A DNA stretch of 64,000 nucleotides from Hyphomicrobium sulfonivorans (GTDB taxonomy: Bacteria; Pseudomonadota; Alphaproteobacteria; Rhizobiales; Hyphomicrobiaceae): positions 124,001 through 188,000 of the forward strand of contig NZ_PZPO01000004.1 of the NCBI RefSeq assembly GCF_013306565.1, written 5' to 3'. The notes below the pieces were generated by a model. That model made no database searches. It was not told where the DNA came from and worked only from the letters and a program-made list of their open reading frames with translations. Both the position numbers and the translations under genes were made by a program. This document shows, one piece after another, positions 16,981 to 27,653 of the stretch. Position 1 is the stretch's first letter; every line of letters starts with the position of its first letter.

Positions 16981-17364
16981 ATGGCCGCTACCGCTCTTCT
17001 CGTTCTGCACCTGATGATCGCCTCCGCCCTCGTGGTGGTGGTGCTGTTGCAGCGTTCCGAAGGCGGCGCTCTTGGCATCGGTGGTGGTGGCGGCGGCGGT
17101 TTCCTCACCGGTCGCGGCACCGCGAACCTGCTGACGCGCACCACGGCGGCGCTGGCAGCGGCATTTTTCGTCACCAGCATCCTGCTGACGTTGCTGGCTC
17201 AGCAGACCGCGCCCTCGCGCTCTATCTTTGACAACTTGCCGGCTGGCTCGTCGCCTGCCACTACGGCGCCTGAGGGTGCGGCTCCTGCAGGCGATGCGCC
17301 CGCAACGGGCGATCGCGGTGGCGTGCTCGACAAGCTGCAGCAGGGTGTGCCGCAGAGCCGTTAA
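16981..17364 (+). CDS. secG: Preprotein translocase subunit SecG
   Basis: A 127-residue inner-membrane component of the SecYEG channel. Two transmembrane segments flank the conserved cytoplasmic loop: LLVLHLMIASALVVVVLLQ, then RSEGGALGIGGGGGGG with FLTGRGTANLLTRTT, then AALAAAFFVTSILLTLLA. The C-terminal tail is Ala/Pro/Gly-rich and variable, as in other alphaproteobacterial SecG. It lies between tpiA and pyrG, a conserved order in the group. Confidence 0.95.
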   Translation: MAATALLVLHLMIASALVVVVLLQRSEGGALGIGGGGGGGFLTGRGTANLLTRTTAALAAAFFVTSILLTLLAQQTAPSRSIFDNLPAGSSPATTAPEGAAPAGDAPATGDRGGVLDKLQQGVPQSR

Positions 17365-17422
17365 GCGGTTCTCGCCGATCGGCAGCCTCAGCGCTGACGC
17401 CTGAATTTTGTGCGCATTCTGG

Positions 17423-17462
17423 CGGGCAATCCTGTTGATGGGGTTGCCCGTTGTGCTTTTTG
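17423..17462 (+). terminator. Rho-independent terminator after secG
   Basis: CGGGCAATCC (17423-17432) pairs with GGGTTGCCCG (17441-17450) with one G-U, and is followed by TTGTGCTTTTT. It lies 58 bases past the secG stop and before the lipoprotein gene at 17521. Confidence 0.7.
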
Positions 17463-17520
17463 GCCTGCGCCCGGACGCTAGACTCGCCCATAGCGATTCT
17501 TCTGCGAATCCGGGGGACGG

Positions 17521-18051
17521 ATGGAAACTTCAAAAACGGTTCGGCTGATGATGCCGCTACTGGGCGCCGTGCTGCTTGGCGGATGCGCCGGCACAGATCT
17601 CGATTTGCGGCCGGTCGCGTCGCTGAGCGCATCGAACATGATGTCGCCGTCGGGCTATTCCGAAGCCAAAATCAGCGACACGCAGTACACCGTCAACGCC
17701 ATGGGCACAGAAGCGACGCCGAAGGCGCGCATCGAAAAGATCGCCCGTGCGCGCGCGGCGCAGATCGCTGTTGAGCAGCGGATGCCGTTCTACAAGGTTG
17801 CGTCAGTCTCCTATGGCGTGAAATGCACCAAGGGTAAGGAGATCTACCGTGGCGGCACGCAGCCCGCGACGGCCCGCCAGACGGTGCAGCTGGACGTGCT
17901 CTATGCCAAGGCTCCGGCCGATGACACCTATGTCAGCGCAAAGGAAAGCTTCGAGGGTCTCAATACGGAGCTGAACAACGAAATGATTCCTTCTGAGGCG
18001 AAGATCGCCGCCGAGCAGGAGGTGCGTGCGGCATGCGCTCAGACGATCTGA
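17521..18051 (+). CDS. Small lipoprotein, CC0125/CC1285-like
   Basis: A 176-residue lipoprotein. The signal MMPLLGAVLLGGC puts the lipid-accepting cysteine at about residue 22. The mature part contains a SGYSEAKISDTQYTV stretch followed by a helix ARARAAQIAVEQRMPFYKV. This pattern (GYSE..., then a helix, then a strand with YGVKC) matches the small alphaproteobacterial lipoprotein group often called CC0125/CC1285, of unknown function. Two later cysteines (YGVKC and VRAACAQ) could form a disulphide. It lies alone between the secG terminator and pyrG. Confidence 0.8.
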   Translation: METSKTVRLMMPLLGAVLLGGCAGTDLDLRPVASLSASNMMSPSGYSEAKISDTQYTVNAMGTEATPKARIEKIARARAAQIAVEQRMPFYKVASVSYGVKCTKGKEIYRGGTQPATARQTVQLDVLYAKAPADDTYVSAKESFEGLNTELNNEMIPSEAKIAAEQEVRAACAQTI

Positions 18052-18149
18052 AGCATTTTCGGCACGGCAACCTGCAATCAACCAATTTCAATGATTGGGC
18101 CGGGGATGAGGCGATAATGCCGCTTCTTATCTCAGCCCCCTTCGTGTAA

Positions 18150-19790
<1,641 letters not shown>

Positions 19791-19827
19791 CGAGCTTCGT
19801 GCGCAGTTTCGTCGAAGATCAAATTTC

Positions 19828-19867
19828 AAAAGCGCTCCGGATGTGATTCCGGGGCGTTTTTGTTTTT
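19828..19867 (+). terminator. Rho-independent terminator after pyrG
   Basis: CGCTCCGG (19833-19840) pairs with CCGGGGCG (19849-19856) with one G-U and an 8-base loop, followed by TTTTTGTTTTTG. The upstream A-run extends the stem. Confidence 0.8.
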
Positions 19868-20211
19868 GCGGCGCTGGGTGATCGTCGTGCCGGAACAAAT
19901 CTCCATTTGCGGAATTATAGGCTTGGAAAATCGTTCGTCGGTGCTGGTGTCAGAGCCGTTTGGCGAGGTGAAATTTGCGCCGAGCGGTTGAAAATGTCCG
20001 ATGGCGGAATTTCCAGAATAAAATTCGCCTGAGTTTTCAGGGCGATGCAGCGCAATGATGAAGAGTGCAAGGCCTCGCACCCCGAATCGCGCATAAATGT
20101 GTTGCGGGACGTCGTCACCGAGCCCGAGTAGACGTTGGAGACGAACGTCCCTGAACGAGGCCGCAACCGTTGCGGCGAGAAAAATCGCTCGCGCTCAGGG
20201 GAGTCTCACTC
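19868..20211. other. Intergenic region upstream of the GlsB-like gene
   Basis: About 340 bases without a convincing gene. The part nearest the gene has short dyads (ACGTC..GACGAACGT near 20110-20150 and CCGCAACCGTTGCGG at 20161-20175). It must hold the promoter of the small membrane protein. I could not match a particular sigma-factor motif with confidence. Confidence 0.4.
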
Positions 20212-20472
20212 ATGCCACTAGATCTGCAAGCCCTGCTCATCCTTCTCATCATCGGCGCTATCGCCGGCTGGCTCGCCGGCACGCTGGTGAAAGGCTATGG
20301 TTTTGGCGTCATCGGCAACATCGTTGTGGGCGTCATCGGCGCATATATCGGCGCGTGGCTGCTGCCGCAGCTTGGTTTCGGCATTGGCGGCCTCCTGGGC
20401 TCCATTATCTCGGCGACCATCGGCGCCATCGTGCTGCTGTTGCTGATTGGCCTGGTCAGAAAAGTCGCCTGA
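20212..20472 (+). CDS. GlsB/YeaQ/YmgE family stress-response membrane protein
   Basis: ATG 20212 is chosen (AGGGGAG upstream) over 20170, giving 86 residues. It is nearly all membrane: three hydrophobic, glycine-rich segments (LLILLIIGAIAGWLAGTLV, IGNIVVGVIGAYIGAWLLP, IGGLLGSIISATIGAIVLL) with the GLAGW-like small-residue pattern and a FGVIGNIVVGVIGA block of the transglycosylase-associated/GlsB family. Members are often induced by general stress, but their molecular role is unknown. It is monocistronic between pyrG and kdsA. Confidence 0.9.
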   Translation: MPLDLQALLILLIIGAIAGWLAGTLVKGYGFGVIGNIVVGVIGAYIGAWLLPQLGFGIGGLLGSIISATIGAIVLLLLIGLVRKVA

Positions 20473-20604
20473 TAGCGCGTAGGAAATTTTTGCGATGGCC
20501 GCGCCTGGGGGTTCCCGGCGCGGCCATTTGCGTATCCGATGGGTTCTTGTGCGCTACTTATCGATACACGACGTTGATGCCGTCGCCATGCTATAGAGCG
20601 CTCC

Positions 20605-21459
20605 ATGACCCAACATGAAACTTTGAAGCCAAATCCGCAGATCGATATCGGCGGAGTGACGGTCGCCAATGATGCGCCGCTGATGGTGTTTGCCGGCCCA
20701 TGCCAGATGGAGAGCCGCGCTCATGCACTTGAGGTGGCGTCGGCGCTGAAAGAGATCGCGGCGGGGCTAGGGCTGGGGCTGGTCTACAAGTCGTCGTTCG
20801 ACAAGGCCAACCGCACCTCGCTCAGCGGCAAGCGCGGCATCGGCCTTGATGCGGCGATGCCGGTGTTTGCCGAAATTCGTGAAACGCTGGGGTTGCCGAT
20901 CGTAACGGATGTGCACGACGCCGAGCAGTGCGCGCGCGTTGCGCCGTTCGTCGACGTGCTCCAGATCCCGGCGTTCCTATGCCGCCAGACAGATCTGCTG
21001 ATCGCGGCGGCGCAGACCGGCAAAGTGGTGAAGGTCAAGAAGGGGCAGTTTCTTGCGCCCTGGGACATGCGCAACGTTGTGGCGAAGATTGTCGGCTCCG
21101 GTAATGCCAATGTGCTGCTGACGGAGCGGGGCGCATCGTTTGGCTACAACACGCTCGTCACCGATTTCCGCGGCTTGCCGATCATGGCCGAGACGGGCTG
21201 TCCGGTGATTTTTGATGCAACCCATTCGGTGCAGCAGCCGGGCGGTCAGGGCAGCAGTTCAGGCGGTGAGCGCCGGTTCGTGCCGGTGCTGGCGCGTGCA
21301 GCTGTTGCAGTCGGCGTTGCGGGGCTTTTCATCGAGACCCATCCCGATCCGGACAACGCGCCGTCGGATGGGCCGAACATGGTGCCGCTGAAAGATTTTG
21401 GCCCACTGATGGCGGAGCTGATGGCGATTGATGCGCTGGTGAAGCAGCCCAAAGCCTGA
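20605..21459 (+). CDS. kdsA: 3-deoxy-D-manno-octulosonate 8-phosphate synthase KdsA
   Basis: A 284-residue enzyme condensing phosphoenolpyruvate with arabinose 5-phosphate, the first committed step to Kdo of lipopolysaccharide. Family blocks include FAGPCQMESRAHALEVA, YKSSFDKANRTS, VTDVHDAEQC and LQIPAFLCRQTDLL, then KKGQFLAPWDM, FDATHSVQQPGGQG and FIETHPDPDNAPSDGPNM. The cytoplasmic enzyme fits an LPS-bearing Gram-negative. No T-rich terminator follows on the plus strand; the hairpin just downstream serves the opposing gene. Confidence 0.98.
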   Translation: MTQHETLKPNPQIDIGGVTVANDAPLMVFAGPCQMESRAHALEVASALKEIAAGLGLGLVYKSSFDKANRTSLSGKRGIGLDAAMPVFAEIRETLGLPIVTDVHDAEQCARVAPFVDVLQIPAFLCRQTDLLIAAAQTGKVVKVKKGQFLAPWDMRNVVAKIVGSGNANVLLTERGASFGYNTLVTDFRGLPIMAETGCPVIFDATHSVQQPGGQGSSSGGERRFVPVLARAAVAVGVAGLFIETHPDPDNAPSDGPNMVPLKDFGPLMAELMAIDALVKQPKA

Positions 21460-21500
21460 GTGCGCTGCGTCGGCATTGCGAGACGTTCAACATCGGCAAC

Positions 21501-21532
21501 AAAAAAGGAGCGCTGGCGGTTGCTGGCGCTCC
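21501..21532 (-). terminator. Terminator for the minus-strand small protein at 21583
   Basis: GGAGCGC (21507-21513) and GCGCTCC (21526-21532) form a stem. Read on the minus strand it is followed by TTTTTT (21506-21501). It lies 50 bases beyond the stop of the small protein. Confidence 0.8.
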
Positions 21533-21582
21533 TTCAGAATTTCAAAGACGGGACGTGGCGTATTCTGCGGCCTTCAACGGGA

Positions 21583-21822
21583 TCAGTTGAAGTTCAAAAA
21601 CGAAGCGGCGGTCCACAGCGGGCGCTCATCGGCGACCAGGGCATAGCGGGCTTCCTGGTACTGGCGCGCAGCAAGCGTGACGCAACCGCCATCGCCGCAC
21701 ATCGGACCGGAACTGTAAGAGACACCGTTCAGAGCTGCGATGCTCATGGTGGTTACAAAGTAAGCGACTGCATAAAGGCTGGTGATGACACCTGCTGTCC
21801 GCAAGACGGTATCGAAAAACAT
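21583..21822 (-). CDS. Small membrane-associated protein, 79 residues
   Basis: I do not recognise this protein. ATG 21822 is preferred because AGGGGG lies close upstream; an upstream in-frame ATG at 21876 is less likely. The N-terminal ~32 residues form one hydrophobic helix (LRTAGVITSLYAVAYFVTT), either an anchor or an uncleaved signal. The rest is short, with a CGDGGC pair that could bind metal or form a disulphide, and ends in aromatic and polar residues (WTAASFLNFN). Its own terminator at 21501-21532 supports a real gene. It faces kdsA. Confidence 0.7.
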   Translation of the reverse strand: MFFDTVLRTAGVITSLYAVAYFVTTMSIAALNGVSYSSGPMCGDGGCVTLAARQYQEARYALVADERPLWTAASFLNFN

Positions 21823-22292
21823 CGCGCGACCCCCTATCGAGAATGCTGCCTGCACATGAAACGCACCGCCTTCCAAGCTCTTGGGGAGAGTGGGCTAACG
21901 GCGGATGCGTTCACCGTATGGAAAGAGCTCCTAACGCGACGTTAAGCTAACGCGTCGGTTGAACGCGCCGTTCTGATGATTGCTCCGTCACCATCAGACT
22001 GATCGCGCAGACGAATCAATGATGGCAGATTCCTGACGCAAGAACGAGACTTGCAAATCATCCACGGCTTTGCTGTCGCAGTCAGCGCAGCTGTTGGTGC
22101 GGATGTGCGATTCAAAAAATGGATTGTGTATCGGTGGGATGATGCGGTGTTCCTGAAGCGGAATATCAACGTCGAGTGATTCGCCGGGCGCGCGGTTTTT
22201 TAAACGCTTTGGCAACAATGGTTGCACGCAACGTTAACGACGTTGTTGCGTCATCAATCGGCGATTGCGGGTGCAGCGAGGACAAGTAGCCG
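21823..22292. other. Intergenic region before the PfkB kinase gene
   Basis: About 470 bases with no convincing coding sequence on either strand. Short open frames exist but have no ribosome site and no protein-like composition. The base composition is less GC-rich than the neighbouring genes. It should hold the promoters of the divergent small protein (minus) and sugar kinase (plus). No RNA gene was recognised. Confidence 0.4.
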
Positions 22293-23216
22293 GTGAAAAA
22301 AATTATTTGCGTCGGCCACGCCGCGCTCGATTACGTCTACCGCATCGAAGCGTTTCCACCGCAGCCGATGAAGGTGCGCTCGCTGGAGCACATCGAGAGC
22401 GGTGGTGGCATGGCGGCGAACGCGTCGGCGGCGATTGCGCGGCTGGGTGGCGATGTTGAGCTGTGGAGCCGCGTCGGCGGTGACAGCGCAGGCGAGCGCA
22501 TCTTGAAATTTCTGGTGGGCGATGGCGTCGACATTTCGCACGTGCGCACGTTCCCGCATGCGCGCTCGTCGACATCGGCTGTGATCGTCGATCACACGGG
22601 CGAGCGCATGATCGTCGGTGAGCGCGATCACGCCATGCCGCTCGATGCCGACTGGCTGCCGCTGCAACGCATCACGGCGGCGGAGGTGGGCGTGGTGATG
22701 AGCGACCTGCGGTGGCTGGAGGGAACGCTGGCGGCGTTCCGGCAGGCGCGCCTGCAGGGCGTACCGACGCTCATCGATGCCGACCTCGGCAGCAGCGGCC
22801 TGATGGAAGAGTTTCTGCCGCTCACCGATTACGCGATTTTCTCCGCCCCCGCGCTCGATGCCTTCGCCGGGGCAGGCGATGGCGCAGCGCACAATCGGAG
22901 CCAACTGGCCAAGGTGCTTGAACACGGTGTGCGCTATGCGGGCGTGACGCGCGGCGCTGGCGGCTATGTGTGGCTCACCGCCGATGGCCAAACCGGGGAG
23001 CAGGCGGCATTTGCGCTGGACGCCGTCGATACAACCGGGGCGGGCGACGCATTCCATGGCGCTTTCGCATGGGCGCTGGCCTCCGGGGCCTCGCTGTCGG
23101 AATGCGCGCGCGTTGCCTCGGCTGTTGCGGCGCTCAAATGCCGCCGCCTTGGGGCCCGCGCGGGCCTGCCGACCCAGGCCGAACTTGATGAATTTCTGCG
23201 CGCACGTGCGAATTGA
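22293..23216 (+). CDS. PfkB family sugar kinase
   Basis: A 307-residue kinase starting with GTG (CGAGGA upstream). PfkB/ribokinase signatures are present: the N-terminal VGHAALDYVYRIEAFPPQP, the GGGMAANASAAIARLGG block (about residues 37-53), and the C-terminal DTTGAGDAFHGAFAWAL with catalytic Asp252. The specific sugar is not readable from sequence; ribokinase, fructokinase or an inositol-type kinase are all possible. It is the first gene of a run with tkt and pgk, separated from tkt by 147 bases, which suggests but does not prove a role in pentose or hexose metabolism. Confidence 0.92.
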   Translation: MKKIICVGHAALDYVYRIEAFPPQPMKVRSLEHIESGGGMAANASAAIARLGGDVELWSRVGGDSAGERILKFLVGDGVDISHVRTFPHARSSTSAVIVDHTGERMIVGERDHAMPLDADWLPLQRITAAEVGVVMSDLRWLEGTLAAFRQARLQGVPTLIDADLGSSGLMEEFLPLTDYAIFSAPALDAFAGAGDGAAHNRSQLAKVLEHGVRYAGVTRGAGGYVWLTADGQTGEQAAFALDAVDTTGAGDAFHGAFAWALASGASLSECARVASAVAALKCRRLGARAGLPTQAELDEFLRARAN

Positions 23217-23363
23217 AGGGGATTGAGGTGCGACCGCCTTTCCCTTTCGCCCCCCGGGGCATGGACGGGGGGCGGCTGCATCGCTAAACGTGCCTGATCA
23301 AAGGCACCCCGGGCGTGCGAGCGTGCGTGGCGGGCACCCAGACATTGAAGCAGGGAAAGACCT

Positions 23364-25379
23364 ATGAGCGAGGCGCGCGAAACGACCAGCGGTGCGGCTG
23401 CTGCCAGCCACAACGACATGGCCAATGCCATCCGGGCTTTGGCCATGGATGCGGTGCAGGCGGCAAAGTCGGGCCATCCGGGCATGCCGATGGGCATGGC
23501 GGACGTGGCGACGGTGCTGTTCCGCGATGCGCTTTCGTTTGATGCTGCCGATCCGAACTGGGCCAACCGCGACCGCTTCGTGCTGTCGGCCGGTCACGGT
23601 TCGATGCTGCTCTATTCGCTGCTTTATCTCACGGGCTATCCTGGCATCGAGATCGACGACCTGAAGAATTTCCGCCAGCTCGATTCCAAGACGGCCGGCC
23701 ATCCCGAATACGGCCATGCGCCGGGCATCGAAACCACCACCGGCCCGCTCGGGCAGGGCATCGCCAACGCTGTCGGAATGGCGCTGGCGGAGCGGATGCA
23801 GAATGCGCGCCTCGGTAACGATCTCGTCGATCACTACACCTACGTGATTGCGGGCGACGGCTGCCTGATGGAAGGCATCAGCCACGAAGCCATTTCGCTG
23901 GCCGGGCATTTGGGCCTCGGCAAGCTGATCGTGCTGTTCGACGACAACAACATTTCCATTGATGGCCCGACGAGCCTGTCGGTCAGCGATGATCAGGTCG
24001 CGCGCTTCAAGGCATCGGGCTGGAACACGCTGGCGATCGACGGACACGATCCGAAAGCGATCGCCGATGCGCTGGCCAAGGCACGCGCTGATTCCTCCAA
24101 GCCGTGGCTGATCGCGTGCAAGACCACCATCGGTTATGGCGCGCCGACGAAGGCCGGCAAGTCATCGACACACGGCGAGCCGCTGGGCGATGAGGAAATC
24201 AAGGGCACGCGCGAGAAGCTCGGCTGGTCCGCGCCGCCGTTCGTCATCCCTGAGAATGTGCTGAACGCTTGGCGCGCTGTCGGCTCCAAGGGCGCGAAGG
24301 CGCATGCCGACTGGCAGAAGCGCCTCGACGCCGCCGGCGCTGAAGCCGCTGTCGCGCTTTCGGTGCCAGCCGGTGCCAGCCGCAAGGACGACGTTGCTAA
24401 AGCAATCGCCGCCGCCAAGCAGGCGTTCGCTGCCGACGAGACCAAGCGCGCTACCCGCGTGTGGTCGCAGCAGGTGCTTGAGCATGTGACGCCCGCTCTG
24501 CCGGAGCTGATCGGCGGCTCGGCCGACCTTTCGCCGTCCAACGGTACGCGTACGAAGCATCACACGCCGATTGCGCCGGGCGACTTCAGCGGCAATTACA
24601 TCCATTACGGCGTGCGCGAGCACGGCATGGCCGCCGCGATGAACGGTCTGGCGCTGTCGGGCAACTTCATTCCGTACGGCGGCACGTTCCTTGTGTTCAC
24701 CGACTACTGCCGCCCGTCGATCCGGCTGTCGGCGCTGATGCGCCAGCGCGTGATCTACGTAATGACGCACGATTCCATCGGCCTTGGTGAAGACGGCCCG
24801 ACCCATCAGCCGGTTGAGCATGTCGCTGCACTGCGCTCCATTCCGCATCTGATGGTGATGCGCCCGGCCGATGCGCAGGAAACCGCAGAGTGCTGGGAAA
24901 TCGCGCTGAAGACCGCCGATCGCCCGTCGATCCTCGCGCTGTCGCGTCAGGCGGTTGAGAATCTGCGCCCGAATGCGTCGCCGGAGAACCTGTCGGAGCG
25001 CGGCGCCTACGTGCTGCGTGAAGCCGAAGACGAGCGTGACGTGACGCTGATCGGCACAGGTTCGGAGCTTTCGCTTGCGGTTGCGGCGGCTGAAGCACTG
25101 GCCAAGGATGGCATCCGTGCGGCAGTTGTTTCGATGCCGTCGATGGAGCTGTTCCGCGAGCAGGATGCCGACTATCGCGCCAAGGTGCTGGGCACCGCGC
25201 CGCGCGTTGCGGTGGAAGCGGGCGTTGCACAGGGCTGGCACGAGTGGATCGGCGAGAATGGCCGCTTCATCGGCATGTCGGACTTCGGTGCTTCTGCTCC
25301 GGCCGGACAGCTCTACAAGAAGTTTGGCATCACCGCTGAAGCGGTTGCCGATGCCGCGCGCGCAATTGTCAAGAAGTGA
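23364..25379 (+). CDS. tkt: Transketolase
   Basis: A 671-residue ThDP-dependent enzyme moving two-carbon units in the pentose phosphate and (if present) Calvin pathways. The N-terminal domain has [31 protein letters not shown] and [17 protein letters not shown], with the ThDP/metal-binding [13 protein letters not shown] and later [10 protein letters not shown]. The middle domain has [18 protein letters not shown] and [15 protein letters not shown], with [19 protein letters not shown] following. All are typical of Tkt. The pgk gene starts nine bases after its stop, so the two are cotranscribed. In many related genomes gapA sits between them, but here it does not. Confidence 0.98.
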   Translation: MSEARETTSGAAAASHNDMANAIRALAMDAVQAAKSGHPGMPMGMADVATVLFRDALSFDAADPNWANRDRFVLSAGHGSMLLYSLLYLTGYPGIEIDDLKNFRQLDSKTAGHPEYGHAPGIETTTGPLGQGIANAVGMALAERMQNARLGNDLVDHYTYVIAGDGCLMEGISHEAISLAGHLGLGKLIVLFDDNNISIDGPTSLSVSDDQVARFKASGWNTLAIDGHDPKAIADALAKARADSSKPWLIACKTTIGYGAPTKAGKSSTHGEPLGDEEIKGTREKLGWSAPPFVIPENVLNAWRAVGSKGAKAHADWQKRLDAAGAEAAVALSVPAGASRKDDVAKAIAAAKQAFAADETKRATRVWSQQVLEHVTPALPELIGGSADLSPSNGTRTKHHTPIAPGDFSGNYIHYGVREHGMAAAMNGLALSGNFIPYGGTFLVFTDYCRPSIRLSALMRQRVIYVMTHDSIGLGEDGPTHQPVEHVAALRSIPHLMVMRPADAQETAECWEIALKTADRPSILALSRQAVENLRPNASPENLSERGAYVLREAEDERDVTLIGTGSELSLAVAAAEALAKDGIRAAVVSMPSMELFREQDADYRAKVLGTAPRVAVEAGVAQGWHEWIGENGRFIGMSDFGASAPAGQLYKKFGITAEAVADAARAIVKK

Positions 25380-25388
25380 GCAGCTTCG

Positions 25389-26597
25389 ATGCAGGTCACA
25401 AATCTCAAATCGATTGCCGATGTGGACGTTGCCGGTAAGCGCGTGCTGGTGCGCGCTGACCTGAACGTTCCGGTGGCGGACGGCAAGGTGAGCGACGCCA
25501 CGCGGCTTGAGCGCATTCTGGACGGCCTGAAGGATCTCAGCCAGCGCGGTGCGCGCGTGGTGGTGATCTCGCACTTTGGCCGGCCGAAGGGTGCGCCCAA
25601 TCCGGAGATGAGCCTTGCGCCCGTCGCTGCCAAGCTGGGCGAACTGCTGGGCAAGCCGGTGACGTTCGTTCCCGCCTGCATCGGCGATGAGGCCGAGAGT
25701 GCTGTGGCAGCGTTGCAGCCGGGCGCAATCGCGGTGCTGGAAAACCTGCGCTTCCATGCTGGCGAAGAAAAGAACGACGAGGCGTTCGTTGCTGCGCTGG
25801 CGCGTTCGGGTGATCTCTATGTCAACGATGCGTTTTCGGCGGCACACCGTGCGCATGCTTCGACCGAAGGTCTGGCGCGCGTGCTGCCGGCCTATGCCGG
25901 GCCGCTGATGATCGAAGAGATCAACGCACTGCGGGCGGTGTTGGAAAATCCGCAGCGGCCGGTTGCGGCGCTTGTTGGTGGCGCGAAGGTTTCGAGCAAG
26001 ATCCCGATCCTGAAGCACCTCATCGGCAAGGTCGACAAGCTCATTATCGGTGGCGGCATGGCCAACACCTTCCTGATGTCGCACGGCGTCGATGTCGGTC
26101 GCTCGCTGGCCGAGCCCGATCTGCTGGAAACGGCGCGCGAGATCATGGCCGCCGCCAAGGCGCACAATTGCGCCGTGGTGCTGCCGGAAGATGTGGTGAT
26201 CGCGCGTGAGTTCAAGTCGGGCGTTGCCAACGCTGTGGTGCCGATTCTTGCGGTGCCGAGCGATGCGATGATCCTCGACGTTGGTCCGCGCTCGATCGAA
26301 CACAACTGCGCCGTGCTGAAGGAATGCCGGACGCTGCTGTGGAACGGGCCGATGGGTGCGTTCGAAATTTCGCCGTTCGGTGAGGGCACGTTCGGGCTGG
26401 CCCGCGAGGCAGCGCGGCTGACACGTGAAGGCAAGCTGGTGACGGTGGCCGGTGGCGGCGACACGGTTGCGGCACTCAACGCAGCTGGCGCGACGCCGGA
26501 CTTCACCTACGTTTCGACGGCGGGTGGCGCGTTCCTGGAATGGCTGGAAGGGCGCGAACTGCCGGGCGTGGCCGCGCTGGTGCGGGCGCAGGCCTGA
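25389..26597 (+). CDS. pgk: Phosphoglycerate kinase
   Basis: A 402-residue two-lobed kinase converting 1,3-bisphosphoglycerate and ADP to 3-phosphoglycerate and ATP. N-lobe substrate residues lie in VLVRADLNVPV and VVISHFGRPKG, with LENLRFHAGEEKND and FVNDAFSAAHRAHAS-like blocks (here YVNDAFSAAHRAHAST). The C-lobe nucleotide site has GGAKVSSKI, LWNGPMGAFE and VAGGGDTVAAL. The start follows the tkt stop by nine bases. A repeat of the Rhizobiales palindromic type occupies the gap downstream. Confidence 0.98.
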   Translation: MQVTNLKSIADVDVAGKRVLVRADLNVPVADGKVSDATRLERILDGLKDLSQRGARVVVISHFGRPKGAPNPEMSLAPVAAKLGELLGKPVTFVPACIGDEAESAVAALQPGAIAVLENLRFHAGEEKNDEAFVAALARSGDLYVNDAFSAAHRAHASTEGLARVLPAYAGPLMIEEINALRAVLENPQRPVAALVGGAKVSSKIPILKHLIGKVDKLIIGGGMANTFLMSHGVDVGRSLAEPDLLETAREIMAAAKAHNCAVVLPEDVVIAREFKSGVANAVVPILAVPSDAMILDVGPRSIEHNCAVLKECRTLLWNGPMGAFEISPFGEGTFGLAREAARLTREGKLVTVAGGGDTVAALNAAGATPDFTYVSTAGGAFLEWLEGRELPGVAALVRAQA

Positions 26598-26642
26598 CGG
26601 CCGGCAACTAGTGCCTTTCAGCGTGTGGTTGGATGGCAGAAA

Positions 26643-26712
26643 GACTCTAGCCGTTTGTTTGGTCGTGCTTCTTGTCGGAAAACCGGTTCCCACTTTTCCG
26701 GAAGCACTCTAA
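26643..26712 (+). repeat. Palindromic intergenic repeat, copy 1
   Basis: Core GGAAAACCGGTTCCCAC with flanking arms TGCTTC (26667-26672) and GAAGCA (26701-26706), ending CTCTA. The same layout (arm, ACCGGTtcCCACTT core, arm, CTCTA) occurs at 31655-31706 with different but still complementary arms. This is the kind of palindromic unit widespread between genes in Rhizobiales. It lies between pgk and ccdA. Confidence 0.7.
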
Positions 26713-26806
26713 AGGCGCAACGGCGTCGGTGGCGGGTGCTCTCGGCCTCTCCCTTGGTAAGGGAGCGCTCTAGCAGCCGCGAGATAGCAGAGGGTGGCGC
26801 GTATCG

Positions 26807-27613
26807 ATGTTTGCTGATCTGCAGATCTATATCGGCGTTGGGCTTGCCGGGCTGGTGAGCTTCCTGTCGCCGTGCGTGCTGCCGCTGGTGCCGCCCTATC
26901 TCAGCTATCTGGGCGGCACGACGATTGACGAGTTCACGGCCGAAGGTGGCGTGCCGAAGGACGTCGGGCGGCGCGTGATCCTGGCTGCGATCCTGTTCGT
27001 GCTGGGCTTCACGACGGTGTTTGTGGCGCTGGGTGCGGGCGCATCGCTGGCGGGACAGCTGATCCAGACCTACAAGCGCGAGCTGGAGATTGCGGCCGGC
27101 ATCGTCATCATCCTGTTCGGCCTGCATTTCCTCGGCGTCTTTCGCGTCAACCTGCTCTACGCTGAGAAGCGCTATCACCACGCGCAACACCATGGCGTCA
27201 GCTACATCGGCTCGTATGTGATCGGGCTGGCGTTTGCGTTCGGCTGGACACCGTGCATCGGGCCGATCCTGGCAACGGTGCTGGCGGTGGCGGCCAACGA
27301 AGGCAGTCTGACGACCGGCGTGAAGCTGCTATTCGTCTATTCGCTGGGGCTGGGCATTCCGTTTGTAATGGCCGCCGTAGCGCTGCAGCCGTTCCTCAGC
27401 TTTATGACGCGTTTCCGCCGTCACCTCGATAAAGTTGAAAAGGCGATGGGTGCGTTCCTGGTTCTGACGGGCATCCTGTTCCTGACCGGATCGATTAACT
27501 GGTTTGGAAGCTGGATGCTGGAGCACTTCCCGGCGCTGGCGCAGATCGAAGCATGGGTGACGCCGGACGATCTGGGTTCGGAAATCATTCAGCGCGGCAC
27601 GCGGCAGCCGTAG
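26807..27613 (+). CDS. ccdA: Cytochrome c biogenesis protein CcdA
   Basis: A 268-residue inner-membrane thiol-redox transporter with about six hydrophobic segments. The two functional cysteines are in the expected places: Cys23 in SFLSPCVLPLVPPYLSYLGG (first membrane segment) and Cys150 in FAFGWTPCIGPIL (fourth). CcdA carries electrons from cytoplasmic thioredoxin to periplasmic partners for cytochrome c maturation and disulphide repair. The long C-terminal extension beyond the last helix (LEHFPALAQIEAWVTPDDLG) is common in Rhizobiales copies. It is followed at 40 bases by thiD, an adjacency with no obvious shared function. Confidence 0.94.
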   Translation: MFADLQIYIGVGLAGLVSFLSPCVLPLVPPYLSYLGGTTIDEFTAEGGVPKDVGRRVILAAILFVLGFTTVFVALGAGASLAGQLIQTYKRELEIAAGIVIILFGLHFLGVFRVNLLYAEKRYHHAQHHGVSYIGSYVIGLAFAFGWTPCIGPILATVLAVAANEGSLTTGVKLLFVYSLGLGIPFVMAAVALQPFLSFMTRFRRHLDKVEKAMGAFLVLTGILFLTGSINWFGSWMLEHFPALAQIEAWVTPDDLGSEIIQRGTRQP

Positions 27614-27653
27614 CGATGCCGTTGCTGTTGCTGTTGTCATGGTGGCCGGAGCA

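Noticed and set aside
19826-20080. 84-codon minus-strand open frame after pyrG
   Set aside because: It overlaps the pyrG terminator and has neither ribosome site nor plausible composition.
24162-26693. 843-codon open frame on the minus strand opposite tkt and pgk
   Set aside because: It runs across two well-conserved plus-strand genes and their gap; its Arg/His-rich translation resembles no protein, so it is a codon-bias artefact.
27614-27653. Thiamine riboswitch before thiD
   Set aside because: The gap after ccdA is only 40 bases and lacks the conserved thi-box pattern.
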